In this document: positions 21,393 through 29,597 of the stretch, in pieces
Numbering within the stretch: position 1 is the first letter of the stretch
How the letters are laid out: each line of letters starts with the position of its first letter
DNA from: Dietzia alimentaria 72
GTDB lineage: Bacteria > Actinomycetota > Actinomycetes > Mycobacteriales > Mycobacteriaceae
DNA length: 64,000 nucleotides
NCBI RefSeq assembly: GCF_000226215.1
Contig: NZ_AGFF01000007.1
Span: 186,001-250,000, forward strand
Reading direction: 5' to 3'
Notes under the pieces: generated by a model
Told to the model about the DNA's origin: nothing
The model's input: the letters and a program-made list of their open reading frames with translations, nothing else
Databases searched by the model: none
Made by a program: the position numbers and the translations under genes

Positions 21393-21460
21393 GGGGCGGG
21401 CGCGGGCGAGGGGCGGGCGCGGGCGAGCGGCGGGGGTGACGAAGGGGCGGGCGCCGGCGA
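21393..21460. repeat. G-rich tandem repeats
   Basis: Two identical 17-mers, GGGGCGGGCGCGGGCGA, lie head to tail at 21393-21409 and 21410-21426. A third copy with one mismatch is at 21444-21460. They lie in the gap between the phosphotransferase start and the metal permease stop. The G-runs could form a quadruplex on the plus strand. Confidence 0.75.
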
Positions 21461-21472
21461 CGGGCGGGTGCG

Positions 21473-22321
21473 TCAGCGGCGGAGCGCGCCGACCGCCCGG
21501 CAGGCCAGATAGATCAGGAACGAGATGGTGGTGACGAAGACCGAGACCGGGACACCGGGCGCTAGGGACAGCAGCATCCCGCCGACTGCCGCGACCTCGG
21601 CGAACAGAATCGTCAGCCCGATCGCGCGCAGCGGGCTGGACGTGACGGCTGCCGCGGCGGCTGCCGGGGTGATGAGCAGGGACAGTACGAGCAGCGCGCC
21701 CACCACCTGCACGGCCTGGGCGGCAGCGAGCCCCACGAGGACGGCGAAGATCATATTGATCGCCCGCACGGGCACGCCGCGCGCCTCGGCGACCTCGGGG
21801 TCGGCTGAGGAGAAGACGAGCGGTCGGTAGAGGAAGATCAGCGAGCCGCAGATGATGGCCGCGACCACCGCCATCTGCACCAGTCCATGCTCGGACACGC
21901 CCACGATCTGCCCTGTGAGCAGGGAGAAGCTGGTTCCGGACCGGCCGGGGTAGAGGTGGATGAACAGTACGGCCAGGCCGAGGCCGAACGCAAGGACGAC
22001 GCCGATGGAGGAGTCGCGTTGGGACGCGCGGGAGCCCATCATCCCGAACATCAGGGCAGCGATCACGGACCCGACGATCGCGCCAGCCCCCAGGTCGAGC
22101 CCGAACAACAGGGCGGCGGCGGCGCCGGTCAGGGCGAGTTCGCTGGCCCCGTGGACGGAGAACGACATCTGCCGCATCACGACGAACGGGCCGATCGCTC
22201 CGGCCAGCAGCCCGAGGAGCGCGATGGCCGCGAGGCCGTAGAGCACGAAGTCCTGCTGCAGCAGGTGTGCGGTGACCTCGGTGTCGCCGATAGACCCGAA
22301 GATCTCGAGCAGTCGGTCCAT
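21473..22321 (-). CDS. znuB: Zn/Mn ABC transporter permease
   Basis: Metal ABC-3 family permease of about 282 residues with eight or nine hydrophobic segments. It shows the SFSVHGASELALTGAA and VVGALLVLSLLITPAAAA segments that define ZnuB/MntB/TroC permeases. The ATG at 22321 overlaps the stop of the ATPase gene (ATGA); an upstream start at 22369 would intrude into that gene. It is last in the znuA-znuC-znuB operon. Confidence 0.88.
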   Translation of the reverse strand: MDRLLEIFGSIGDTEVTAHLLQQDFVLYGLAAIALLGLLAGAIGPFVVMRQMSFSVHGASELALTGAAAALLFGLDLGAGAIVGSVIAALMFGMMGSRASQRDSSIGVVLAFGLGLAVLFIHLYPGRSGTSFSLLTGQIVGVSEHGLVQMAVVAAIICGSLIFLYRPLVFSSADPEVAEARGVPVRAINMIFAVLVGLAAAQAVQVVGALLVLSLLITPAAAAAAVTSSPLRAIGLTILFAEVAAVGGMLLSLAPGVPVSVFVTTISFLIYLACRAVGALRR

Positions 22322-23193
22322 CAGTGGGCTCCGTGGTCGTCGTCGTGGTGGTGATGTCCGGTGGACCACGGTTCGGTCACCAGGTGGTGGGTATCGCCCA
22401 CCACAACGATCTGCCCGCGGACCCGCAGGACCTCGACGGGGGACGAGTACAGATCGGACATGACCTCGGTGGTGAACACCTCGTCGGGCGTGCCGATGCG
22501 GTGTCGGCCGTCGACCAGGTAGACGATCCGGTCGACCATCGGCAGCACCGGGTTGATCTCATGGGTGACAAACACGATGGCGGTGTCGTCCTCGCGCCGG
22601 CGGTGATCGAGTACCGAGGCGACGGTGCGTTGACCGGTGAGGTCGAGGCTCAGCAGGGGTTCGTCGCACAACATGACGCAGGGGTCGCACGCAATGGCCT
22701 GGGCGACGCGCACGCGTTGCTGCTCGCCGCCGGACATGCGGCCGAGGGGTTTGTCGGCGAGTTTGCGGGCGTCGAGTCGTTCCAGCGAGTCCTCTACGAT
22801 CCGTTGCTTCTCGGCGCGTCGGCCGGGCCAACCGGGGCCCCATCGAGTGCCGTCGATGCCGAGTCCCACGAGGTCGCGCCCGCGGAGGGTGATGCCGGGA
22901 TCGAAGGCGCGTTGCTGCGGCACGTAGCCGAGGTGGGTGCCGCGGTGGCCGGGGGCGCGGCCGTCGACGAGCACGGAGCCGGTGTCAGGTCGGTGTTCGC
23001 CGAGCAGCACCTTGAGCAGTGTGGTCTTGCCCGCGCCGTTGGGTCCGAGAACGGCGACGAACTCGCCTGGTTTGATCTCGAGGTCGAGGTCGCGGATGAG
23101 GGTGCGGCCGCCGCGTGAGACGGTCACCCCCTGCAGGGAGACGACAGGTCCGGGGCCGGGGATCCCGCGGACGTGATCGCCGCCGACGGTCAT
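22321..23193 (-). CDS. znuC: Zn/Mn ABC transporter ATPase
   Basis: ATPase of 290 residues with Walker A GPNGAGKTT (50-58), Q-loop GYVPQQRAFD, signature MSGGEQQR, Walker B VMLCDEPLLSLD and H-loop VTHEIN. The C-terminus ends in a His/Asp cluster (HHHHDDDHGAH), a plausible metal-binding or metal-sensing tail that supports zinc as substrate. The ATG overlaps the stop of the binding-protein gene (ATGA). A much longer open frame upstream only reflects antisense reading through that gene. Confidence 0.9.
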   Translation of the reverse strand: MTVGGDHVRGIPGPGPVVSLQGVTVSRGGRTLIRDLDLEIKPGEFVAVLGPNGAGKTTLLKVLLGEHRPDTGSVLVDGRAPGHRGTHLGYVPQQRAFDPGITLRGRDLVGLGIDGTRWGPGWPGRRAEKQRIVEDSLERLDARKLADKPLGRMSGGEQQRVRVAQAIACDPCVMLCDEPLLSLDLTGQRTVASVLDHRRREDDTAIVFVTHEINPVLPMVDRIVYLVDGRHRIGTPDEVFTTEVMSDLYSSPVEVLRVRGQIVVVGDTHHLVTEPWSTGHHHHDDDHGAH

Positions 23194-24158
23194 CGCGGTC
23201 CGTCGGCGGTCGCGGCGGCCACCTCGTCGACGATGCCGGTGATCCAACCGAGGTAGTCGGCGCCCTCGGGGAGTGTCTCGGCGAGGTCGACGACGACGAG
23301 GTCCGCCTCCTCGGCAGCCTTCCGGACCCGGGCCGTCACGGAGGTCTCGGTCTGAGCGTTGTAGGCCAGGAAGGTGGCCCGCCGATCGTCCAGCAGGGAG
23401 AGCATGGCGGCGAGGTCGGCTGCGGACGGGTCGGTGTCGTCCTCGACGGAGTTGAGGAATCCGCGTGGCGTGAGGTCGACCAGGTGTGCGGTGTCGAACA
23501 GGTGTTGGCCGACCCGCTCGGTCTGGACGTACTCGAGGTGCCCGCGATGCTGGATGCGGTCGAGTCGTTCTTCGAGCGGGGTCAGGGATTCGGTGAACCC
23601 GCGGGCGTTGTCCCGGTACTCGTCGGCGTTGTCCGGGTCGATCTCCGCCAGTTCGTCGGCCACCCGCTCGGCCACGGCGGCAGCGGTGGGCAGGCTGAAC
23701 CACACGTGCTCGTTCGAGGCTTCCTCGCCGGTGGCCAGTGCGTACTCGTCCACGGCGCGGACCACCGGCACCTCACCGGCGTTGTCGAGGGCGAGGTCGA
23801 CAAAGGAGTCGTAGCCGCCGCCGTTGTAGACCACCAGGTCGGCGGTGGTCATGGCGGCGGAGTCGGCCGGGCTGGCCTCGTACGAGTGGGGGTCGGCGGT
23901 GGGGTCGGCGATCACGGACTGCACGGTCGCGTTGTCCCCGGCGACCCGGCCGGCGATGTCCGCGTAGACGGTCGTCGACGCCACTATCTCGGGGCTGTCC
24001 GATCCCGGCCCGGCGTCCGAGGTGCTGCAGGCCGTCAGGGCGCCCCCGCCCAGCAGGGCGACCGTTGCCAGCGCCATTCGACGACGGTTACGGGGGCTAC
24101 GGATGCTGTGGGAGGGAGACGACGACAAGAGCACCACTCTCGTAGTAATGGGAACCAT
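23190..24158 (-). CDS. znuA: Zn/Mn-binding lipoprotein of ABC transporter
   Basis: Cluster A-I metal-binding protein of about 322 residues. The signal peptide ends in lipobox LTAC. Likely metal ligands are the His of TADPHSYEASP, the His of NEHVWFS, a His in the GQHLF region, and a C-terminal acidic residue. The His-rich loop of classical ZnuA is missing, so Mn cannot be excluded. The minus strand shows TTGCAC (24197-24192), a 19-bp spacer and TACACT (24172-24167), then the ATG eight bases later. This fits a leaderless transcript from the ATG at 24158, which overlaps a metal-regulator-like palindrome. Confidence 0.87.
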   Translation of the reverse strand: MVPITTRVVLLSSSPSHSIRSPRNRRRMALATVALLGGGALTACSTSDAGPGSDSPEIVASTTVYADIAGRVAGDNATVQSVIADPTADPHSYEASPADSAAMTTADLVVYNGGGYDSFVDLALDNAGEVPVVRAVDEYALATGEEASNEHVWFSLPTAAAVAERVADELAEIDPDNADEYRDNARGFTESLTPLEERLDRIQHRGHLEYVQTERVGQHLFDTAHLVDLTPRGFLNSVEDDTDPSAADLAAMLSLLDDRRATFLAYNAQTETSVTARVRKAAEEADLVVVDLAETLPEGADYLGWITGIVDEVAAATADGPR

Positions 24159-24159
24159 T
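24147..24159. promoter_or_regulatory. Candidate Zur/MntR operator of znuACB
   Basis: AATGG-GAA-CCATT, a perfect inverted repeat covering the expected transcription start and start codon of znuA, just after a -10-like TACACT. Repressor binding here would block initiation. Assignment to Zur rather than MntR is inferred from the operon. Confidence 0.5.
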
Positions 24160-24208
24160 GTCGTTAAGTGTAGAACCGGGGGCGACGCTGCGTGCAACCC
24201 CGGGGCGA

Positions 24209-24994
24209 TCACCGGGTCGAATCGCGCAGGTCCGCCAGCGTTCCCAGCAGTCGGATGACCGCGGGGATATCTGCCACGCGGTGGGCGGCGGCCGTCTCGC
24301 CGTCGCCGACCTTGATGCCCACGTCGTCCGGGCGTAGGCGGGCGAAGCCGCGTTCGTCGGTCACGTCGTCCCCGATGAACACCGCGAGTTCGGCGCCGGT
24401 CTCCTCGACGAGTTTCTCGATCGCAGTGCCCTTGCTCGCCTCGCGGACCGCGATCTCCACGACGTTCTTGCCCTCGGTCACAAACACCCCGTCGAGCGTC
24501 GCCGGCCCGGACATCGCCTCGGACATCGCGCGCTCGCGCGCCGCGGGGTCGGCCACTGGCCGGACGTGCAGTACGGCGGCGGTGGGTTTGGACTCGACGT
24601 GCGCTCCGGGGGTGCGACCGGCGATCTCCCCGAGTTCCGTGTGCAGGCGAGACAGGAGCGTCACCTCGTCGTCGTCGAGGGGGGTCGCGAATCCCCCCTC
24701 CCACTCCGACCCGTGGCTGCCCACCAGGACCACCGGATCGGCCGTGCCGCTGACCTCTGCCAATGCGGCGCGGTTGCGGCCCGACAGCAGTGCGACGGTG
24801 GTGCGGGGCAGTCCGGCCAACCGCATCAGCGTCTCGATGCCGCCGGGGGCGGGCACGGCGAGGGTGGGGTCGTCGACGAACGGGGCGAGGGTCCCGTCGT
24901 AGTCGCAGGCGATCACCAGGGTCGGTGCGACTGCGGCGCGGCGCAGGGCCTCGGCGAGGTCGGGTGAGAGGTCCGGTACGGCGGCGTGGCTCAT
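24209..24994 (-). CDS. otsB: Trehalose-6-phosphate phosphatase OtsB
   Basis: HAD-superfamily phosphatase converting trehalose-6-phosphate to trehalose, 261 residues. Motif I is CDYDGTLAPF, motif II LLSGRN, the substrate-cap region includes GSHGSEWEGG, and motif IV is FIGDDVTDERGF. It is shorter than the mycobacterial OtsB2 because the N-terminal extension is absent. Trehalose here feeds osmoprotection and mycolate glycolipids in this order. It lies 50 bp upstream of znuA, which appears to have its own promoter. Confidence 0.92.
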   Translation of the reverse strand: MSHAAVPDLSPDLAEALRRAAVAPTLVIACDYDGTLAPFVDDPTLAVPAPGGIETLMRLAGLPRTTVALLSGRNRAALAEVSGTADPVVLVGSHGSEWEGGFATPLDDDEVTLLSRLHTELGEIAGRTPGAHVESKPTAAVLHVRPVADPAARERAMSEAMSGPATLDGVFVTEGKNVVEIAVREASKGTAIEKLVEETGAELAVFIGDDVTDERGFARLRPDDVGIKVGDGETAAAHRVADIPAVIRLLGTLADLRDSTR

Positions 24995-25045
24995 GGCTCC
25001 AGGGTAGGAGGCCGCGGGCGGTCCGGGGCGCGATGGGCGGGTCTC

Positions 25046-25085
25046 TTGACGAAGATGCGCTCAACTGTAGGATTGTCGACAATCC
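25046..25085 (+). promoter_or_regulatory. Promoter with 16-bp operator for the amidase-gntR-transporter operon
   Basis: -35 TTGACG (25046-25051), a 16-bp spacer and -10 TAGGAT (25068-25073). The perfect palindrome GGATTGTCGACAATCC (25070-25085) overlaps the -10 and the start region, 16 bp before the amidase ATG. The half-site spacing suits a FadR/FCD-type GntR protein, and one is encoded in the operon. A close copy lies at 37395-37408. Confidence 0.72.
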
Positions 25086-25101
25086 AACGGAAGGTGCACA
25101 G

Positions 25102-26574
25102 ATGACCGTGTCACTCACCGCCCTAGAGCTCGCCGAACGCTTCCGCGCCGGCGAGCTCTCCCCGGTCGACGCCGCGCGCGACGCACTCGACGCCGTCGAG
25201 TTGATCGACTCGCAACTCAACGCCTTCTGTCATCTCGACCGTGACGCGACGCTGGGGGCGGCCCGCGAAGCAGAGCAGCGGTACAGGGACGGCTCCGAGA
25301 TCGGACCGATCGATGGCGTGCCCACCACGATCAAAGACATCTTCTACACCCGCGGTGTTCCCACCCTGCGCGGTTCGCGACTGCTCGCGGACAAGCCTGG
25401 CGCCGCCGACCCCGACTCGTGGCCCGACGACGCACCCGTCACCGCGGCGACCCTCGAGGCGGGCTGTGTGGTGATCGGCAAGACCACCACCCCGGAATTC
25501 GCGTGGAAGGGTGTCACCGACAACACGCTCACCGGTATCACTCGGAACCCCCACGACCCCGCGCTGACGCCGGGCGGCTCGAGCGGTGGCGCAGCGGCGG
25601 CCGTGGCTGCGGGCCTCGGCCCCCTCGCGTTGGGCACCGACGGCGGCGGCTCGGTCCGGATCCCGGCAGCGTTCTGCGGGATCGTCGCGCTCAAGCCCAC
25701 CTACGGCGTGATCCCCATGTTTCCGTCAAGCCCATTCGGAACCCTCGCGCACGCGGGGCCCCTGACGCGCACGGTCGGTGACACCGCCGCGTTCATGGAC
25801 GCGCTACTGCGCCCCGACCCCCGCGACTGGTCCGCGGTCCCCGCCCGCGCCACGACGCCCGGCCCCGGCGGCTACTTGGCCGCGGCAGTAGAAGGCACCC
25901 GGGGCGACAGGCCGCTCGAAGGACTGCGCGTGGCGTACAGCCCGACGCTGGGATTCGGTCGCAACGACGCCGACGTGGAGCGCGAGGTCACCCGTGCAGT
26001 GGGCGTGTTCGAGTCGCTCGGCGCGCGGGTGGACGCAGTGGATCCGGGCGTGACCGATCCCGTCGACGCGTTCCATGTGCTGTGGTTCGCCGGGCTCGCG
26101 GCGGTCCTGGCGCCCCACGGCCCGGGCGCGGTCGACCGCGTGGACCCATCGATGCGCGACGCCCTGGGCAGATATCACGACTTCACCGCTGCCGACTACC
26201 TCGACGCGGTAGCCGTACGGATGGCGCTCGGCGCACGGATGGCAGACTTCCATCAGGCCTATGACCTGCTCATCACGCCCACCACCCCGATCCCGGCGTT
26301 CGCCGCGGGCTCCGATGTGCCCCCGGACTGGCACAGCCCCGACTGGACCTCGTGGACGCCGTACACCTACCCGTTCAACATGACCCAGCAGCCGGCGCTG
26401 AGCATCCCGTGTGGCACGACCGACTCCGGTCTCCCGGTGGGGTTGCAGATCGTCGGGGCGCGATTCGAGGACCGGCTCGTCGTGCGCGCCGGGGCCGCGC
26501 TCGAGGCCGCGCTCGGCGACGTGGTGCCGGCCCCGCGGATCCATGCCGCCGGCTCCGCGAAAGGTGCCCGATGA
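25102..26574 (+). CDS. Amidase-signature family hydrolase
   Basis: Ser-Ser-Lys amidase of 490 residues that would hydrolyse a small amide. Lys78 is in TIKDI, the cis-Ser region is GGSSGG (Ser160-Ser161), and the nucleophile Ser184 is in GTDGGGSVRIP; the triad is intact. It starts at an ATG after GGAAGG and overlaps gntR (ATGA). As the first gene of an operon with an EhuBCDA-like importer it probably acts on the imported substrate or a derivative, perhaps opening a cyclic amidine or removing an acyl group. That role is inferred; the family is too broad to fix the substrate. Confidence 0.85.
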   Translation: MTVSLTALELAERFRAGELSPVDAARDALDAVELIDSQLNAFCHLDRDATLGAAREAEQRYRDGSEIGPIDGVPTTIKDIFYTRGVPTLRGSRLLADKPGAADPDSWPDDAPVTAATLEAGCVVIGKTTTPEFAWKGVTDNTLTGITRNPHDPALTPGGSSGGAAAAVAAGLGPLALGTDGGGSVRIPAAFCGIVALKPTYGVIPMFPSSPFGTLAHAGPLTRTVGDTAAFMDALLRPDPRDWSAVPARATTPGPGGYLAAAVEGTRGDRPLEGLRVAYSPTLGFGRNDADVEREVTRAVGVFESLGARVDAVDPGVTDPVDAFHVLWFAGLAAVLAPHGPGAVDRVDPSMRDALGRYHDFTAADYLDAVAVRMALGARMADFHQAYDLLITPTTPIPAFAAGSDVPPDWHSPDWTSWTPYTYPFNMTQQPALSIPCGTTDSGLPVGLQIVGARFEDRLVVRAGAALEAALGDVVPAPRIHAAGSAKGAR

Positions 26575-27290
26575 CGAGTTCCGATCCCGCCGTCGACCTC
26601 GACCCGGTGATCCGGGAGTCCACGCCCGCGCTCATCGCCCGTGCCCTGCGGCGCGCGGTCTCCGACGGGACGTTCCCGCCGGGCGCGCAGATGGGGGAGG
26701 CGGCGCTCGCCCGCTCGCTCGAGGTGAGCCGCGGTCCTCTCCGTGAGGCCATGCAGCGGCTCACCCAGGAGGGACTGCTGGTCTCCCACCGCAACCGAGG
26801 CCTGTTCGTCGCCGACCTGACGCCCGAGGCGGTGGAGGACATGTACCTCATGCGTACGACCATCGAGACCGCGGCTCTCGACCGTGTTCTGGACCTCGGG
26901 CTGGGACAGGAGACGGCGCGTGCGCTCGACGCGGCGGTCGACGCCATGGCGGCCCTGGCGGATGAACCCCGGTCCACCGCCATGGTGGAGGCGGACCTCG
27001 ACTTTCACCATGCGCTGGTCGAAGCCGCACGCAGCCCCCGGTTGTCGCGCGTCCACGAGACGGTCCTGGTGGAGACCAGCATGTGCCTGCACGCGATGAG
27101 CGGCACGTATTCGGACGCTGGTTCACGACTGACCGAACACCGCGCCATCGCCGACGCGGTGCGTGCCGGGGAGCCCGTCGTCGCCAAGAACCTGCTGGTA
27201 GAACACATGAGGGACGGGCATGACCGCGTCCGCTCGGGAGGGGCGCATTCTGATGCCGGGGTAACGGCGAGGTCACGCTTGGTCCGTTAG
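26571..27290 (+). CDS. GntR/FadR-family (FCD) transcriptional regulator
   Basis: Regulator of 239 residues. The N-terminal winged helix (about 15-80) includes EAALARSLEVSRGPLREAMQRLTQEGLL, and an FCD ligand domain follows with the metal-binding pattern Asp-x3-His in ADLDFHHALV and a later His in TEHRAIADAV. It is coupled to the amidase gene by an ATGA overlap and is autoregulated if it binds the palindrome at 25070-25085. The second copy at 37395-37408 suggests it also controls the divergent aminotransferase operon. Confidence 0.87.
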   Translation: MTSSDPAVDLDPVIRESTPALIARALRRAVSDGTFPPGAQMGEAALARSLEVSRGPLREAMQRLTQEGLLVSHRNRGLFVADLTPEAVEDMYLMRTTIETAALDRVLDLGLGQETARALDAAVDAMAALADEPRSTAMVEADLDFHHALVEAARSPRLSRVHETVLVETSMCLHAMSGTYSDAGSRLTEHRAIADAVRAGEPVVAKNLLVEHMRDGHDRVRSGGAHSDAGVTARSRLVR

Positions 27291-27357
27291 GTGACGGGGA
27301 TCGCGACGGGGGCCATACCGTCGGATGGACGTTAATTTCCGGACGACGGAGGCACCG

Positions 27358-28236
27358 ATGGGCACGAACATCACGCGACGACAATTGTTCCGGGGCGCGC
27401 TGGCGCTGGGAGGGGTGGTGGCCGTCGGCGGCTCGCTGGCCGCCTGCTCCACCACCGAGACCGGCGGTCCCGCGGCCGGCGGCGGAGGCGGGCTCCTCGA
27501 ACGCGCCCGTCAGGAGGGCCTGCGGATCGCGATCGGCAACGAGCCCCCGTACACCGAACTCGCCGCCGACGGCACCGTGACCGGCGCTGAGCCGGACGTG
27601 CTCAAAGCCGTCTGTGCGCGCATGGGGATCGACAATGTCGAGGGCATCGTCTCCGGCTACGACGCGATGATCCCGGGGCTCAAGGCCAACCGCTGGGACG
27701 CCATCGCGGCGGGCCTGTTCATGAAGCAGTCGAGGTGCAGCGAGGTCAGTTACGCCTCGCCCGTGATCGTGTCCACCGAGTCGTTCGGCGTCCGGCCGGG
27801 CAACCCGAAGAACATCCTGACGATCGCCGATGTCAAGGACCGCGGCGACCTGCGCGTAGGCGTGGTGCCCGGCGGATTCGAGCAGGGCATCCTCGAGGCG
27901 GCGGGCGTCGACGCCGGCCGGATCGTCAACGTCACCGACGCCCGCGGCGGCTCCGACGCGCTGGGCGCCGACCGCATCGACGCGTTCCTCCTGCCCACGC
28001 TCTCTCTGCGGGAGCTCGACGGCGTCGAGGTCACCGACCCGATCGAGGACGCCCCCAGCACCGGATCCTCCGCGGCCTTCCGCCCCGACGACGCAGACTT
28101 CCTCGAGGCCTACAACACCGAGCTCGAGGCGTTCAAGACCGAGCCCGAGTTCGCCGGGATCCTCGAGAAGTGGGGCTTCGACCCGACAGTCGTCGACGGG
28201 GTGACGACCGAGGAACTCTGTTCCGTCGACGGCTGA
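27358..28236 (+). CDS. ehuB: EhuB-like ABC transporter binding lipoprotein
   Basis: Family-3 (polar amino acid type) solute-binding protein of 292 residues. The ATG at 27358 has a GGAGG SD five bases away; an ATG at 27325 lacks one. The N-terminus has a Tat-like RRQLF motif, a hydrophobic stretch and a LAAC lipobox, so it is likely an exported lipoprotein. The mature start GNEPPYTELAADGTVTGAEPDVLKAVCARMGI and the IPGLKANRWDAIAAGLF segment resemble EhuB ectoine/hydroxyectoine binders more than glutamine or histidine binders. Substrate is inferred by similarity and by the nearby ectD. Confidence 0.78.
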   Translation: MGTNITRRQLFRGALALGGVVAVGGSLAACSTTETGGPAAGGGGGLLERARQEGLRIAIGNEPPYTELAADGTVTGAEPDVLKAVCARMGIDNVEGIVSGYDAMIPGLKANRWDAIAAGLFMKQSRCSEVSYASPVIVSTESFGVRPGNPKNILTIADVKDRGDLRVGVVPGGFEQGILEAAGVDAGRIVNVTDARGGSDALGADRIDAFLLPTLSLRELDGVEVTDPIEDAPSTGSSAAFRPDDADFLEAYNTELEAFKTEPEFAGILEKWGFDPTVVDGVTTEELCSVDG

Positions 28237-28245
28237 CCCGGCTTC

Positions 28246-28941
28246 ATGGATGCGATAGTCGACTACCTACCGCTGATCCGGCAGGGATTTATCACCACCA
28301 TCCAGGTGACGGTCCTGGGCGCGGCGCTCGCGTTGGTCGTGGCGTTTGTTCTGGGGTTGGCGAGGCTCTCCACGCACCGTTGGTTGAGGTGGCCGGCGGC
28401 GTGCATCGTCGAGTTCCTGCGAGGCACCTCGCTGGTCGTCCAGCTGTTCTGGTTGTTCTTCGCCCTCCCGTTCTTCGGAATCCAGCTCACCGCACTGTTC
28501 GCCGGTGTGCTTGCCCTGGGACTCAACGAGGGGTCGTACGCCTCCGAGGTGGTCCGCGGATCCATCGCCTCCCGGCCCCGGGGGCAGACGGAGGCGGCGA
28601 TCGCGCTCAACATGACACCTGCCCAGCGGATGCGCCGGATCCTGCTCCCGCAGTCGGTGCCGGCCATGCTCCCGCCCATGGGCAACGTCATGGTGGACCT
28701 GCTCAAAAACAGTTCGCTGGTCTCGTTGGTCACCGTGGCCGACCTGACCTTCAACGCCGGCCTCATCCGGTCCTCAACGGGCGAGACGGCACTGATCTAC
28801 GCGATCATCCTGGTGCTGTACTTCCTGCTGTCGCTGGTGATCTCCGGGATTGTGGCGGCGCTCGAGCGGGTGTTCGCCCCTACCCGTGACAAGCGGTCAT
28901 TCCTCACCGCGCTCACGGGACGAACGCAGGAGGTGAGCTGA
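28246..28941 (+). CDS. ehuC: EhuC-like ABC permease
   Basis: His/Glu/Gln/Arg-type membrane permease, 231 residues, about five membrane segments. It carries the conserved EFLRGTSLVVQLFW entry and the coupling-loop segment SRPRGQTEAAIALNMTPAQRMRRILLPQ. It follows ehuB by 9 bp and its stop shares bases with the next start, so the four transporter genes are co-translated. The pairing with EhuD gives a heterodimeric channel. Confidence 0.83.
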   Translation: MDAIVDYLPLIRQGFITTIQVTVLGAALALVVAFVLGLARLSTHRWLRWPAACIVEFLRGTSLVVQLFWLFFALPFFGIQLTALFAGVLALGLNEGSYASEVVRGSIASRPRGQTEAAIALNMTPAQRMRRILLPQSVPAMLPPMGNVMVDLLKNSSLVSLVTVADLTFNAGLIRSSTGETALIYAIILVLYFLLSLVISGIVAALERVFAPTRDKRSFLTALTGRTQEVS

Positions 28942-29597
28942 TGATCTGGGACAACGCGTTCGCGATCAGCATCATCCCCGACCTGCTCCGGGGCCTGCTC
29001 ACCACTGTGCAGATCACGTTCCTCGGCATGGCGATCGCCGCCTCGCTGGGGCTGGTGGTCGCGGTCTTCCGGTATCTGCGGATCCCGGTCCTGTCGCAGG
29101 TTCTCGGATTCGGTGTCTACTTCATCCGCGGAACTCCGCTGCTGGTCCAGGCCTTCTTCGTGTTCTACGTGTTGCCCGAGTACGGCATCACGATGAGTGC
29201 ACTCGTCACGGGCACCCTGGTGATCGGCGTGAACTACAGCGCCTACACGGCGGAGGTCTACCGGTCGGGCATCGAGGGGGTGCCCAAGGGACAGTGGGAG
29301 GCGTCGACGGCGCTCAACCTTCCCCGCGCGCGCACATGGACCGCCATCGTCCTGCCGCAGGCCGTCCGACGCGTGGTCCCGCTCCTGGGCAACTACCTCA
29401 TCCAGATGTTCAAGGACTCGGCGATCCTCTCCGCGATCACCGTTTTTGAGCTCATGTCGGTGGCCAAGGCGATCGGCCAGTCCGAGTTCCGCTATATCGA
29501 ACCGTTCACGCTCGCGGCGCTGCTGTTCCTCATCGTGAGCGTCCCGTGCACCCTCGTCCTCCGTCGATTGGAGATCCGTTATGGCACCGTCCACTGA
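28941..29597 (+). CDS. ehuD: EhuD-like ABC permease
   Basis: Second permease of the importer, 218 residues. It carries the family motif YFIRGTPLLVQAFFVFYVLPE and the coupling loop GVPKGQWEASTALNLPRARTW followed by IVLPQAVRR. The ATG overlaps the ehuC stop by one base (TGATG). Its 3' end overlaps ehuA by 17 bp. Confidence 0.83.
   Translation: MIWDNAFAISIIPDLLRGLLTTVQITFLGMAIAASLGLVVAVFRYLRIPVLSQVLGFGVYFIRGTPLLVQAFFVFYVLPEYGITMSALVTGTLVIGVNYSAYTAEVYRSGIEGVPKGQWEASTALNLPRARTWTAIVLPQAVRRVVPLLGNYLIQMFKDSAILSAITVFELMSVAKAIGQSEFRYIEPFTLAALLFLIVSVPCTLVLRRLEIRYGTVH

Noticed and set aside
21393-21460. CRISPR-like array
   Set aside because: Units are adjacent or nearly so, G-rich, and lack unique spacers of constant length; no cas genes occur.
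24159-25220. Extension of the znuA frame to a 676-codon reading frame
   Set aside because: The added part is low-complexity Arg/Pro sequence antisense to otsB; the lipoprotein signal and promoter place the start at or near 24158.
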